Below, in pieces: positions 44,419-57,130 of a DNA stretch of 64,000 bases. Every line of letters begins with the position of its first letter. Position 1 is the first letter of the stretch. The stretch covers positions 148,355 to 212,354 of the forward strand of contig NZ_FPKW01000006.1 of assembly GCF_900114875.1 (NCBI RefSeq), read 5' to 3'. A program made the translations under genes and the position numbers. Source of the DNA: Chryseobacterium limigenitum. GTDB lineage: Bacteria > Bacteroidota > Bacteroidia > Flavobacteriales > Weeksellaceae. Below the pieces are notes generated by a model. It worked only from the letters and a program-made list of their open reading frames with translations. It was not told the origin of the DNA and made no database searches.

Positions 44419-46557
44419 TTACTTTATCACTTTCATTTCATCGATAAGCCATTTAGAATCGGCATATTTATCAATAATGAAAAGAATATATTTAGTGTCA
44501 ACCATGATATTTCGGCTGAAACGCGGATCATAATTGATGTCACTCATTGTTCCTTCCCACTGTCTGTCGAAGTTTAGACCAACAAGGTTTCCGTTAGCAT
44601 CCAAAACCGGACTTCCTGAGTTTCCTCCTGTCGTATGGTTCGTTGCCGTGAATCCTACAGGAACATCGCCTGTTTTATCTTTATAGTTTCCGAAGTCTTT
44701 TTTGTTGTAAAGATCGATCAGTTTTTTAGGAACATCAAATTCATAATCTCCCGGAACATATTTTTCAATAACTCCCGCTAAATGCGTCTGGAAGCCATAA
44801 GAAACTGCATCTCTTGGTGTAGATCCTTTCACTTTTCCGTAGGTTACACGAAGGGTAGAATTGGCATCGGGGAAGAATTTTCTGTCTTTATCCGTTGCTA
44901 TTTGTTGTGCCATGAACGTTTTTTGTAACGCATCAATTTTAGTCTGAAGAGACGTAAATTGAGGATCAGCAGTTTTCATATACGTATCTCTTATTGATAG
45001 ATAAAGCTGATAAACAGGGTCTTTTTTAATTGTTTTAATTAATTTATCCTGATTGGAGAAAGCTTTTTCAATATCTGTGCTAAGATTTGCTCCATTCACA
45101 GCAGTTCTTCCCGTAATAATTGAATTTTTCGAAATATCTTCAATGACAGGAATGTTCTGAGCCTCATTTTTATATTTGTCAAAACCAGAAGGTAAGAATT
45201 GTGGAGCCGTTTTATTAGCATATAAAGCCAATAGTTTTGCCGTTACTTTTGCATCTAATTCTGCGCTGTAATCTTTGTAGAATGCAGTTAGTTTTGTTTT
45301 AAGTTTAGTCAACTCTTTTTCATCCATTCTGCCAGATTCTACAGAAGAAATGTAAGTATAATAGTCACTTGCAAGCTTTAATGTTTCTGCATTTTTGATG
45401 ACTTCTGTGTAATATGCATTATTTAAAGCAAAAGGAGCCTGATCGTTGTATAATTTATTTAATTGGTCTAAAGTTGCCTTTACCTCATGGTTTTTAGCGA
45501 CCAAAGAACCTTCATACATTACTTTTTTCTCAACTGCATTAGATTTTTTCAAACCTTCAACTTCACCGATCCATTTTTTCCAGTAATTGGCTACGGAAGC
45601 AAATTTTGAAGCATATTTGATACGGGTTGCATCATCGGTACGCATTTTTTCGTCCAATGTTTTCAAAGCAACATCACGTACGGCAATTTTTGCAGGATCG
45701 ATCTCTTTCATGATCTTTTCTACGGCGATTGCAGGAAGATATTCCGTTGTTTTTCCAGGAAAACCGAAAACGAACGTGAAATCATTTTCGTTTTTATCCT
45801 TAATAGAAACCGGAAGATAGTGCTTCGGAGTATAAGGAACGTTGTCTTTTGAATATTCTGCAGGATTATTGTTTTTGTCCGCATAAATTCTGAACATAGA
45901 GAAATCTCCCGTATGTCTTGGCCAAACCCAGTTATCGGTATCAGAACCGAATTTTCCGATGCTTTGTGGCGGTGCACCTACCAAACGAATGTCTTTATAC
46001 GTTTCGATGGTGTAAGCGTAGTATTTATTTCCGTAATACATTGGTTTTACAGAAATAGATTGATAAGATTCTGTTTTTTGAGAATTTTTATAAACCTCAA
46101 TATTGGTATTAATCTTTTTGGTAAGATCGGGTTCTGTAAGGTTATCAGTTCCTTCTAAAATCTGATTGGAAACATCTTTGATATCTACGATAAAGTCTAC
46201 TATTACTCCCGGATTTGGAAGTTCTGTACTCATATTTTGTGCCCAGAAACCATTTGATAAAAGATCATTTTGTACGGTTGAATGAGCCTGGATCTGACCG
46301 TAACCGCAGTGATGATTGGTCAATAACAATCCTTTTGGAGAAATGATCTCGGCAGTACAACCTCCGTTGAACTGTACCACAGCATCTTTTATGCTTGCTT
46401 TTTGAGGATTGAAGATGTCTTTGGCAGAGATTTTCATTCCTAAATCTTTCATTTCCTTTTCATTGAGCTCTGTTGGGATCCACATTCCTCCGTATTGCTG
46501 TGCAAAAGCCATGGCAGCCGGCAAAAGAAATACAGATAAAAGTATCTTTTTTGTCAT
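44419..46557 (-). CDS. S46 dipeptidyl-peptidase, DPP11-like
   Basis: 712 residues from the ATG at 46557; a TTG two codons upstream is less likely. The signal peptide ends AMAFAQQ. The chymotrypsin-like double barrel shows the catalytic His in LLTNHHCGYGQ and Ser in GGNSGSPVLDANG, and the motif LNFDRQWEGTMSD. In the S46 family, an Arg at this FDR position marks DPP11 (cleaves after Asp/Glu), while Gly marks DPP7; Arg is present here. The enzyme works in the periplasm, taking dipeptides off peptides for uptake. Length is normal. Confidence 0.9.
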   Translation of the reverse strand: MTKKILLSVFLLPAAMAFAQQYGGMWIPTELNEKEMKDLGMKISAKDIFNPQKASIKDAVVQFNGGCTAEIISPKGLLLTNHHCGYGQIQAHSTVQNDLLSNGFWAQNMSTELPNPGVIVDFIVDIKDVSNQILEGTDNLTEPDLTKKINTNIEVYKNSQKTESYQSISVKPMYYGNKYYAYTIETYKDIRLVGAPPQSIGKFGSDTDNWVWPRHTGDFSMFRIYADKNNNPAEYSKDNVPYTPKHYLPVSIKDKNENDFTFVFGFPGKTTEYLPAIAVEKIMKEIDPAKIAVRDVALKTLDEKMRTDDATRIKYASKFASVANYWKKWIGEVEGLKKSNAVEKKVMYEGSLVAKNHEVKATLDQLNKLYNDQAPFALNNAYYTEVIKNAETLKLASDYYTYISSVESGRMDEKELTKLKTKLTAFYKDYSAELDAKVTAKLLALYANKTAPQFLPSGFDKYKNEAQNIPVIEDISKNSIITGRTAVNGANLSTDIEKAFSNQDKLIKTIKKDPVYQLYLSIRDTYMKTADPQFTSLQTKIDALQKTFMAQQIATDKDRKFFPDANSTLRVTYGKVKGSTPRDAVSYGFQTHLAGVIEKYVPGDYEFDVPKKLIDLYNKKDFGNYKDKTGDVPVGFTATNHTTGGNSGSPVLDANGNLVGLNFDRQWEGTMSDINYDPRFSRNIMVDTKYILFIIDKYADSKWLIDEMKVIK

Positions 46558-46736
46558 AATCAAAATTTTGCCCTAATTTACAAAGAAAATGGGAGATTTT
46601 GGTTATGAATTATCAGTTAAAAGCTATAAAATGTATAGTCAATTATTGATGATCGATAAATCATTAAAATGATGCTGAATTTGTTATTCAATATTAATTA
46701 TAAATGATAATTGTGTTTTACATTTTTAATCTAGAT

Positions 46737-47381
46737 TTAAAATTGATACGCGATTATTTTGGGATCATTCATCAATTGTTTAATTAAAGTTTCATGATAT
46801 TTGTTTTTTCCTGTGAGCCTCCAGGTTGTTGCCAGATTTCCTACGGTATATTGCTGTCCTATCATTAAAAATTTCAAATTATTATTTCTGAATAATTCTT
46901 CGCAATGTCTTATTTCATCAGAGGCTGTAATGGCGATTTTGTATTCTCTTATTTTGTGATTGTCATCAATAAAATTTTGAAGATACGTAAGTGAACTTAA
47001 AATTAATAATATCAAAACGGTTCCCATGAGTGATAAATAAACATATCCGGAACCAACGGCCATTCCGATTGAAGCGGTTGCCCAGATGGTTGTTGCGGTG
47101 GTAATTCCGTCGATTTTATTATCACCTTTAAAAATAACTCCGGCTCCCAGAAAACCAATTCCGGTAATGATATTGGCGGCTAAACGATCGGGGTTTTCAA
47201 CACCTATTTTAATGGAAAGAATCGTAAACAGGCAAGATCCAAAACATACCAAAATAAAAGTACGCAGCCCTGCCGATTTGTTTCGATATTCACGTTCTGC
47301 GCCTATGAAAATGCCCAAAAGAACAGAAATAAATATCAATAACAGCTCGTTTTGTATAGAATGATCCTGTAAAAATTCCAT
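46737..47381 (-). CDS. MgtC/SapB-family membrane protein
   Basis: 214 residues. The N-terminal 140 residues carry about five membrane segments with the MgtC hallmark GAEREYRNKSAGLRTFILVC and ANIITGIGFLGAGVIFKG. The C-terminal ~70 residues are a soluble domain. MgtC-like proteins act in adaptation to low magnesium and in control of ATP synthase or phosphate balance. The gene is separated from ligA by a terminator. Confidence 0.88.
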   Translation of the reverse strand: MEFLQDHSIQNELLLIFISVLLGIFIGAEREYRNKSAGLRTFILVCFGSCLFTILSIKIGVENPDRLAANIITGIGFLGAGVIFKGDNKIDGITTATTIWATASIGMAVGSGYVYLSLMGTVLILLILSSLTYLQNFIDDNHKIREYKIAITASDEIRHCEELFRNNNLKFLMIGQQYTVGNLATTWRLTGKNKYHETLIKQLMNDPKIIAYQF

Positions 47382-47440
47382 TTTTTTAACTTTAAACTTC
47401 TTATACTAAAATTACAATAAAATCTTGATCTATAAGCATA

Positions 47441-47468
47441 AAAAGACTGCCTATAAAGACAGTCTTTT
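47441..47468. terminator. Bidirectional terminator
   Basis: A perfect 9-bp stem AAAAGACTG/CAGTCTTTT with a 10-nt loop lies between ligA and the MgtC-type gene. Confidence 0.75.
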
Positions 47469-47492
47469 GGTTTGCTGTTGTGTTGAATTAAT

Positions 47493-49532
<2,040 letters not shown>

Positions 49533-49714
49533 CTAATTGCATTTTAAAAAATAAGACAATTAAATATTTTGAGAAAATTAATATCGCGTAACATATTCCA
49601 ACGAATTGATTGTCTATAGAATAATTTTCATGTTAAAACTAATTTAACATAATGTTGTATTAAAGTTTAAAAAATGTTAAAACTCCCGTAAACAGACGGC
49701 TCATAAAGTCAGGA

Positions 49715-49722
49715 TACCTTTG
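49715..49722 (+). promoter_or_regulatory. -7 promoter element of the TonB-dependent receptor gene
   Basis: TACCTTTG, 18 nt before the ATG, matches TAnnTTTG. The expected transcript has a very short leader. Confidence 0.6.
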
Positions 49723-49740
49723 CACAGCTAATTTGAAGAT

Positions 49741-52700
49741 ATGAAAAAAGTAAAGATTGTATTGGGATTATTGTTCTTGAGTTTTGGAACGCTGGCATAT
49801 GCACAGACCACGCAGGCTTCCATCGTTGGAAAAGTCATCAATACCGGAAACAGCAGTCAGGAGAAAGTAAAAGTAACAATCGTAAATGAGTCCACAGGTT
49901 TCAGAACAGAAACAGAAACGAACTCAAAAGGAGAGTATATTTTTAAAGAAATTCCTCTTGGCGGGCCTTACACGGTGATTGTAAATGATGAGAAAAAAGA
50001 AGGGTACACGGTGAATTTTGGTGATCAGGTAACGGTAAATGTTGACCTTGCAAACAGAGAAAAAAGCATCGAAGAAGTTGTCATCACCGGAAATTTAAAA
50101 AACAAGATCGGAAACTTAGGTGCTGCAACAGCCATTTCTGCTAAGAATATCGGGATCTTACCAGTGAACGGACGAAATTTTACCAACCTTACGGAACTTT
50201 CTCCATTAAGTGGAAAAGGTGGTAATTTATCAGGTCAGTTAGGATCTTCTACCAATTTTACAATTGACGGGATGATCGCGAAAAATCCAACATCTGCGGG
50301 AGCTACAACAAGCCGAAGCGGTGCGCCTTTTTCAATCTCGATTGAAGCGGTTCGTGAATTTAAAATTACAACCAACCAATATGATGTGACGCTGGGAAGA
50401 AGCGGTGGTGGTACGGTAAGCGCGGTAACAAAATCAGGAACGAATAAATTTTCAGGAAGTGCTTGGGAATATCTGAGAACAAATTGGCTTTCAAGTTCGT
50501 ATGACATCAGAGGAAATAAAAGAACAAATGATTTCTCAACTTCTCAGTTCGGATTTTCATTGGGAGGACCAATTATTAAAAACAAATTACACTTTTTTGC
50601 AGCTTGGGATCATCAGTTGGATTCAAGACCTTTGGTGATCGCGGATGTTCAATCTAAAGAAGATGCGTTGAGATTTGGAGTTACGAATGAAACGCTTAAT
50701 CAGGTTTTAGATATCGGAAGAGCGAAATACGGTATTGGAAATTCGCCACAATTCGGAACTTTCGATAAAGTGAGAAATTCTGATGCAGGGTTTTTGCGTT
50801 TAGACTGGCAGATTAATGATAAAAACTTATTAACCTTAAGGAATAACTTTACCTACGATTTAAACAAAAATGGATTAACTGATAACACAGCAATCAATTT
50901 CTTTGAATCTTATGCGAATGATAAAAACTTAGACAACAGTTTGTTATTAACGTTGAGATCAAACTTAAAACCTAATGTAACCAACGAATTAAAAGCACAA
51001 TATTTATATACATTTCAGGACAGTTATCAGAATGATCAGCTGGGGCATCCGGTTCCAAGAGGAATCGTAGAGCGCGTGCAATCGGTTATTGATGACAAGA
51101 ATAAGCCGACAACAAGTATTCAGTTCGGAGGACATCGTTTTGCGCAGGAGGGTTTTAGAAATAATGTTTTCCAGATTGTGGATAACTTATATTACAATAC
51201 AGATAAAATTAAATACACTTTCGGAGCAGATTTAATGTATACAGGTTCAAAATCAATCTACGGAAGTGAGGTTAACGGAAGATTCCATTTTGATGGGTTA
51301 ACCAATTTTAATAACCTTGTTTCAAACAGATTTTATAGAGAAGTTCCTTTAGTTGATGATACTTCTGTAAGATCTAGTATCTGGAATTTAGGCGTTTACG
51401 GACAAATTCAGACTAAAATTGCAAAAGGTCTGGATTTAATGGCTGGTTTAAGATTAGATTACGGTGGTTATCCTAAAGCTGAATTTAACCAGAAATTATT
51501 TGATGAAATGGGTATCAGAACGGATAATCAGATCAAATCATTCATTATCCAGCCGAGATTTCAGTTTGATTGGAATATCAATGAAGGAAATAAAGATTTC
51601 TTAAAATTCGGAGCCGGAATCTTCTCTTCCGATATTAATAATTACATGGTTATCAATAACTTGGTTTTTGATGGAAAACATTTGGCAACCGTAGATGTTA
51701 ACCCTTCAAAAATTGGCTTGACTCCTGATTTTGTAAATTATAGAAATGATTACGGAACAGTTCCTACACTTGCTCAATATCAGCTTCCAACCATCAATTA
51801 TACAGGAGAAGATGCTAAAATTCCAATTGTTTACAAAGCAAATATCTCTTACACTCACTTCTTTAATGAAAGATTCAGAGCGGGAGTTGCGGGTTATATG
51901 GCTTTAGGAAGAAACAATTATTTCTATTATGACAGAAACATGAGAGCAAATCCTTTTTTCACGTTGGATAATGAAGGCGGAAGAGGCGTATTTGTCCCGG
52001 TAAGTACAATAGATCCTACAAATGGAAAAGTTGACTGGAAAGAGGGGACAATCAACAAAAAATTCGGAAGAGTTCTGGAACTTGTGAGTGACGGTAAAGT
52101 AAACCAGTTTTCATTCGTGGTTGATACCAGTTACCGTTATTGGAGAGACGGAGAAATTACCGCAAGTTACACATGGTCTGATATTAAAGACAATACTTCC
52201 TACAACGGAAACGTGGCGAATTCAGCGACATTGTCTACGCTTGTTCAGAGTGATCCGAGAGATTTGAGGATGACGTATTCGGATAATCAGTTCCGTAATA
52301 AAGTTGTGTTGTATGGGAATTCACCAACGATTGCAGGATTTACGGTGGGTATCAGATATTCAGGAATTGGAGGAACTCGTTTCTCTCTGACTTCAGGAGG
52401 TAACATTAATGGAGATTTCGTTGATACTAATGATTTGGCGTATATTTTCCCGAATCTTACTCAGTCGTTGCTGGCTGATCCTGAAGTTGGCAAAGCGTTA
52501 AAAGATTATATTACAGATTATAATAACAATATTGCTGAAAGAAATGGCGGTAAAAACGGATTTTATGGAGTTTGGGACGTTCGTGTAGCGAAAAAAATAA
52601 AATTTGATAAAATCGGTGCATTCGAACTTTCGGTTGATATTTTTAACCTGGCGAATTTACTTAACAAAGAATGGGGCGTAAACAAATCATACGGAAACAC

Positions 52701-52830
52701 AGCATTGTACAGAATTAAAAAGTTTGATCCGGTTACAAAACAGTTTGAATATGATAGAAATACCAGTGGTTTAGCACCTTTATCAGGAAATCCTTACCAA
52801 ATCCAGATCGGAGCGAAGTATAGTTTCTAA
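49741..52830 (+). CDS. TonB-dependent outer-membrane receptor (Oar-like)
   Basis: 1029 residues. The signal peptide ends AYAQTT. Then a carboxypeptidase-regulatory-like domain (about 27-110, TETNSKGEYIFKEIPLGG), a TonB-box-like SIEEVVITGN (near 115), a plug domain and a large beta barrel ending IQIGAKYSF. It imports a substrate across the outer membrane using TonB energy. Its neighbours, a glycerophosphodiesterase and a phosphoesterase, suggest a phosphate-containing substrate such as phospholipid head groups; this is inference. Confidence 0.9.
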   Translation: MKKVKIVLGLLFLSFGTLAYAQTTQASIVGKVINTGNSSQEKVKVTIVNESTGFRTETETNSKGEYIFKEIPLGGPYTVIVNDEKKEGYTVNFGDQVTVNVDLANREKSIEEVVITGNLKNKIGNLGAATAISAKNIGILPVNGRNFTNLTELSPLSGKGGNLSGQLGSSTNFTIDGMIAKNPTSAGATTSRSGAPFSISIEAVREFKITTNQYDVTLGRSGGGTVSAVTKSGTNKFSGSAWEYLRTNWLSSSYDIRGNKRTNDFSTSQFGFSLGGPIIKNKLHFFAAWDHQLDSRPLVIADVQSKEDALRFGVTNETLNQVLDIGRAKYGIGNSPQFGTFDKVRNSDAGFLRLDWQINDKNLLTLRNNFTYDLNKNGLTDNTAINFFESYANDKNLDNSLLLTLRSNLKPNVTNELKAQYLYTFQDSYQNDQLGHPVPRGIVERVQSVIDDKNKPTTSIQFGGHRFAQEGFRNNVFQIVDNLYYNTDKIKYTFGADLMYTGSKSIYGSEVNGRFHFDGLTNFNNLVSNRFYREVPLVDDTSVRSSIWNLGVYGQIQTKIAKGLDLMAGLRLDYGGYPKAEFNQKLFDEMGIRTDNQIKSFIIQPRFQFDWNINEGNKDFLKFGAGIFSSDINNYMVINNLVFDGKHLATVDVNPSKIGLTPDFVNYRNDYGTVPTLAQYQLPTINYTGEDAKIPIVYKANISYTHFFNERFRAGVAGYMALGRNNYFYYDRNMRANPFFTLDNEGGRGVFVPVSTIDPTNGKVDWKEGTINKKFGRVLELVSDGKVNQFSFVVDTSYRYWRDGEITASYTWSDIKDNTSYNGNVANSATLSTLVQSDPRDLRMTYSDNQFRNKVVLYGNSPTIAGFTVGIRYSGIGGTRFSLTSGGNINGDFVDTNDLAYIFPNLTQSLLADPEVGKALKDYITDYNNNIAERNGGKNGFYGVWDVRVAKKIKFDKIGAFELSVDIFNLANLLNKEWGVNKSYGNTALYRIKKFDPVTKQFEYDRNTSGLAPLSGNPYQIQIGAKYSF

Positions 52831-52836
52831 ATATAT

Positions 52837-52943
52837 AATGGTGAATGGTGAATTTTGCTTTGCAAGTCAATTGTTAATTATAAAAGATTTACTTTAAAAA
52901 ATTGACAACGAAGTTAATTCACCATTGACTATTGATCATTCAC
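52837..52943. repeat. Dispersed imperfect inverted repeat
   Basis: TGGTGAATT and AAGTCAATT on the left face AATTGACAA and AATTCACCA on the right. It is a common intergenic repeat type in this group, filling most of the gap between the receptor and the phosphodiesterase genes. Confidence 0.65.
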
Positions 52944-53007
52944 TTTTAAAATTATTACCTTTATCTAAAAGTCTCACGGCTTTTTAATATTAATATCTAA
53001 TTATATT

Positions 53008-53754
53008 ATGAAAAATTTTATCTTAGGGTTAGCAGTTTTAAGCACAGTTTCAATGAAGGCACAAACCCAGATTATCGCACACAGAGGTTATTGGCAGACA
53101 CAACCTCCCACAACGGAAAATTCAATTAAATCATTAGAAAATGCCCAGAATTTAAAAATTTATGGGTCTGAGTTTGATGTAAGAATGACGAAAGACGGTA
53201 TTTTGGTGGTCAATCATGATGAGCATCATGCAAAAATGGAAATTTCTGAAACCAATTTTAAGGATTTAGAAAAAGAAAAATTATCAAACGGTGAAAATTT
53301 TCCTACGTTAAAAGATTATTTAAAACAAGGGAAAAAAGACAAATCGTTGAAGCTGATTGTTGAGATAAAGCCTGATAAAACAAAGGAAAAAGAAGATGAG
53401 CTGACAGCGAAAACCATCAAAATGATTAAAGATATGAAGCTGGAATCTCAAAGTGAATTTATTTCTTTCAGCTTAAATATTTGTAAAGAGATCAAAAAAT
53501 TGGCACCTACATTCAAAGTTCAATACCTGAACGGAGAATTGTCACCCGAGCAAATCAAAAAAGAAGGACTGGACGGAATCGATTACCATTACAGTATTTT
53601 CGATAAAAATCCAACCTGGATCTCTGAAGCGAAAGCATTAGGTTTAATCACCAATTCTTGGACGGTAAATGACGCTGCGGTTTATGACAAATTAAAAGCT
53701 CAGGGAATTGGTTTTATTACAACAAATATTCCTGATCAATTAAAAAATAAGTAA
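53008..53754 (+). CDS. Secreted glycerophosphodiester phosphodiesterase
   Basis: 248 residues with a signal peptide (ends SMKAQTQ). The catalytic signatures are intact: IIAHRGYWQ (His-Arg), TTENS (Glu), GSEFDVRMTKDG and NHDEHH. It hydrolyses glycerophosphodiesters to glycerol-3-phosphate and an alcohol in the periplasm. It lies between the receptor and the SusC/SusD pair, with a terminator after it, so it is probably transcribed apart from susC. Confidence 0.92.
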   Translation: MKNFILGLAVLSTVSMKAQTQIIAHRGYWQTQPPTTENSIKSLENAQNLKIYGSEFDVRMTKDGILVVNHDEHHAKMEISETNFKDLEKEKLSNGENFPTLKDYLKQGKKDKSLKLIVEIKPDKTKEKEDELTAKTIKMIKDMKLESQSEFISFSLNICKEIKKLAPTFKVQYLNGELSPEQIKKEGLDGIDYHYSIFDKNPTWISEAKALGLITNSWTVNDAAVYDKLKAQGIGFITTNIPDQLKNK

Positions 53755-53837
53755 TCCTTTATTAAGGTTAAGTGTTAAGCAGATTTTTCTAAAAAATAAA
53801 GCTTAATTTACTATTCTTAATGGCTTGAGTAACAATC

Positions 53838-53865
53838 AACCTGTCTCTTTTTTAGGCAGGTTTTT
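53838..53865 (+). terminator. Rho-independent terminator
   Basis: The stem AACCTGTCT/AGGCAGGTT with a T-rich loop is followed by a T-run, 84 nt after the phosphodiesterase gene. The rest of the gap to 54143 is AT-rich with only the susC -7 box. Confidence 0.8.
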
Positions 53866-54118
53866 GTTTTTTTTGGCTAATCTCGTTTAAAGATTAAATA
53901 CTCAAAAGTCTTTTTATTAAAGGGAAAAAAGTATTATATCAAAAAAGGACAATAAAGATAAGTGAATATAGTATGCTATTCATATTAAAAATGCTTAATT
54001 ACTCAATATATTGTTAACCAAACGAATATGATTTTTATTAATCATAAATTAATATTTTGTTTAATAATTATTTAATAAATGTTAAAGTCTTGTTAAGATC
54101 GTAATCATAATGTAGGTT

Positions 54119-54126
54119 TAATTTTG
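54119..54126 (+). promoter_or_regulatory. susC -7 promoter element
   Basis: TAATTTTG, 17 nt before the ATG. A TTG at 54090 lies a little too far upstream for the usual -33 spacing. Confidence 0.55.
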
Positions 54127-54143
54127 CGCAAACAAAAAAGGAT

Positions 54144-57119
54144 ATGCGTAAAGAGACACAAAAGTTGTTGGTTTTGTCACTGCTCGGGCTCGTCAGTGTC
54201 AGTCTGACGGCTCAGGAGAAAGCTAAAAGAGACACTATTAAAAACATTGACGAGGTTGTGGTAACGGCTTTAGGTATCAAAAGACAAGACAGGTCTTTAG
54301 GATATGTTGCCGAAACCATTAAGTCTGAAGAATTATTAAGGACTCAGAACAATAACTGGTCACAGGCATTGGAAGGAAGAGTAGCGGGTCTGAAAATTCA
54401 GACAGCAGGAGCCGGACCTTTGGGAAGTTCTACCATCAAATTGCGTGGTGATATTTCCATGAATGCGAGTGAGAATAACGCTCTTATTGTTATAGACGGT
54501 GTTCCGATGAATAATAATACAACTGGAACAGGTTTTTCGGCTTATGGCGCAGGGGCCAAAGCAGATTTGCCCATCGACTACGGAAACGGTATCAATACGG
54601 TAAACCCTGATGATATTGAATCAATTACTGTTTTAAAAGGTTCTACAGCATCCGCTTTGTATGGCTCGAGAGGGGCAGGCGGGGCGATTATGATCACCAC
54701 AAAATCCGGAAAAAGCAAGAATGGAAAAATACAGGTTTCTTTAAATTCTTATTCAAGTTATGATACCGTGTTGAAATGGCCGGATTATCAGTATGAATAC
54801 GGGCAGGGAACCATGCAGAAAGATGCCAACGGAAACTATTTTTATTCTTATCAGGCCTCGGCAGATGGTGTTAATACCGGTGGAACAAGTAGTGCTTTCG
54901 GACCGAAATTCGCGGGACAGTATTTTTTTCAATATGATCCGGCAACGGAAGGTCAAAGCGCAACCAGACAATTGTGGCAGCCTTACAAAGACAATATCAA
55001 AGGTTTCTGGAAGACAGGAACGACGTTTTCAAACAATATTTCATTAGAATCTTCGAATGAAACGACATCTTTCAGGTCATCTTTAACCTATTTAAAGAAT
55101 GAATGGATGATGCCTAACACTGGTTTCGACAGATTTAATGCAACTTTTTCAGTTGATCATAAATTAAGTGAAAAATTAAAAATAGGGATTAAATTCAATT
55201 ATAATAAAACTAAAAGCGACAACTTACCTGCAACGGGTTACAGCAACCAGTCGATCTCTTATTTCATGATCTTCCAGAATCCGAATGTTGATCTGTCTTG
55301 GTACGCACCGATCTGGAAATCAGGGAAAGATCAGGTAGATCAGATTCACCCGTTCAGTTCGTTTATCGATAATCCATATTTGATTGCTTACGAAATGTTG
55401 AATGGTGTTGATAAAAACTTCATCACAGGAAACGTAAACCTTAATTATAAAATTACTAAAAACTTTGAAGTGTTGGTAAGATCCGGAATGGAATTAACCA
55501 ACGAATTGCGTACCCAAAAAAGACCCTGGAGTTCTGCAAATTACCTTCAGGGAATGTACAGAGAACAGCACATCAGGTTGATGGATTTAAATAATGATGT
55601 CTTATTTACGTATAAAAATAAATTCAACGATTTCGATTTCAGTGCATCAGCAGGAGGAAATATCCGTTATACAGAATATACGATGAATGATTATCTGGCA
55701 GAAGGACTTCTGAAACCGGGGCTTTATACAATGCCAAATGGAATATCAAACATCAATAAATTTGCAAAACCAAGTGATAAGCAGGTTAACAGTACGTATG
55801 CTTTGACAACTTTAGGATATAAAAATAAAGCTTTCCTAGATCTTACCGCAAGAAATGACTGGAGCAGTACACTTCCGAAAGAGAACCGTTCTTATTTCTA
55901 TCCTTCGGTTTCTACATCCTTCATTCTTTCAGATATTTTCAAGTTAACATCTGATAAATTTAATTATTGGAAATTAAGAGCTTCCTGGTCTAAAGTAGGC
56001 AACGATACAGATCCTTACATGTTGATAAAATACTATAATAACAGTGATTTTTCAGGTTCTGTAGAGTCACCCGCATTATATCCGAACCCTAATCTGAAGC
56101 CCAACATGATTACAAACATGGAGGGAGGGATGGATTTCAGTTTTCTTAAAAACAGGATTAATTATTCCATAACGGCTTATCAAAACAATTCTAAAGATCA
56201 GATTGTAAAAATTCCGACATTGTGGGAAACGGGTTACAGCAATAGAGTGATCAATGCCGGAGAGGTTAGAAACAGAGGACTGGAAATGACTTTAAATACC
56301 TATCCGATCAAAAATAAAAACTTTTCATGGAGTGTAAACGCCAACTGGTCGATGAACAGAAACAAAATTCTTTCTCTTCCTGAAGAATTCCACGGTGAGC
56401 CTTACACAATGGCAAGTGTGGGTGGAGTAGTGTACTATAACGCATTTGTAGGCGGTTCATTGGGTGATATGTATGGTTACGGATTGATGTATTCTCCTGA
56501 CGGACAGGTTGTTTTCAATGCAACGGATGGGTTAACAGCAAAGCCGACCCAAATGAAGAAGATCGGAAATGCATATCCGGAATGGAGAGCTGGTCTTCAG
56601 AATGAATTCAGATATAAAAATATTACGGTAAGCTTCTCATTTGATGGTCAGTACAAAGGAATGGCGTATTCACAGTCTCATCATAAAATGACGGAACAGG
56701 GGAAATTAGAACATACCTTGATCGGAAGAGATAACCCTGGAGGTTTGATTGTTGGAGCAGGGGTTGTGCAAAATCCTGACGGTTCATTCTCTCCCAATAC
56801 AAAAGGAGTTTTGGTATCAGCTTATTACGCAGATTATTACAGAAGAGCCAACGTGGAAACCAATACTTTCGATACCTCTTTCATTAAATTAAGAGATGCC
56901 AGAATTTCATATTCTTTCCCGAAAAGTGTAACCGAGCAGCTTAAAATCACAGATCTGACTTTAGCCTTATTCGGAAGAAACCTTTGGATGTGGACGAAGT
57001 TCCCATTATTCGATCCGGAAGCTGCAACGCTTAACGATAACCAGATCACTCCGGGTGTTGAGATGGGACAATTGCCGACAGCCAGAACGGTAGGTATTCA
57101 GCTTAATGTTAAATTCTAA
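54144..57119 (+). CDS. SusC/RagA-type TonB-linked outer-membrane protein
   Basis: 991 residues. The signal peptide ends SLTAQEK. A TonB-box-like IDEVVVTALGIKRQDRSLGY follows directly. The plug has the SusC pattern (LIVIDGVPMNNN, NPDDIESITVLKGSTASALY, GSRGAGGAIMITTKSGK), then the barrel, ending TVGIQLNVKF. The usual N-terminal carboxypeptidase-like domain (~80 residues) of SusC proteins is absent. It forms a bed-and-lid importer with the SusD protein encoded 11 nt downstream. Confidence 0.95.
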   Translation: MRKETQKLLVLSLLGLVSVSLTAQEKAKRDTIKNIDEVVVTALGIKRQDRSLGYVAETIKSEELLRTQNNNWSQALEGRVAGLKIQTAGAGPLGSSTIKLRGDISMNASENNALIVIDGVPMNNNTTGTGFSAYGAGAKADLPIDYGNGINTVNPDDIESITVLKGSTASALYGSRGAGGAIMITTKSGKSKNGKIQVSLNSYSSYDTVLKWPDYQYEYGQGTMQKDANGNYFYSYQASADGVNTGGTSSAFGPKFAGQYFFQYDPATEGQSATRQLWQPYKDNIKGFWKTGTTFSNNISLESSNETTSFRSSLTYLKNEWMMPNTGFDRFNATFSVDHKLSEKLKIGIKFNYNKTKSDNLPATGYSNQSISYFMIFQNPNVDLSWYAPIWKSGKDQVDQIHPFSSFIDNPYLIAYEMLNGVDKNFITGNVNLNYKITKNFEVLVRSGMELTNELRTQKRPWSSANYLQGMYREQHIRLMDLNNDVLFTYKNKFNDFDFSASAGGNIRYTEYTMNDYLAEGLLKPGLYTMPNGISNINKFAKPSDKQVNSTYALTTLGYKNKAFLDLTARNDWSSTLPKENRSYFYPSVSTSFILSDIFKLTSDKFNYWKLRASWSKVGNDTDPYMLIKYYNNSDFSGSVESPALYPNPNLKPNMITNMEGGMDFSFLKNRINYSITAYQNNSKDQIVKIPTLWETGYSNRVINAGEVRNRGLEMTLNTYPIKNKNFSWSVNANWSMNRNKILSLPEEFHGEPYTMASVGGVVYYNAFVGGSLGDMYGYGLMYSPDGQVVFNATDGLTAKPTQMKKIGNAYPEWRAGLQNEFRYKNITVSFSFDGQYKGMAYSQSHHKMTEQGKLEHTLIGRDNPGGLIVGAGVVQNPDGSFSPNTKGVLVSAYYADYYRRANVETNTFDTSFIKLRDARISYSFPKSVTEQLKITDLTLALFGRNLWMWTKFPLFDPEAATLNDNQITPGVEMGQLPTARTVGIQLNVKF

Positions 57120-57130
57120 AATTTAAAATC

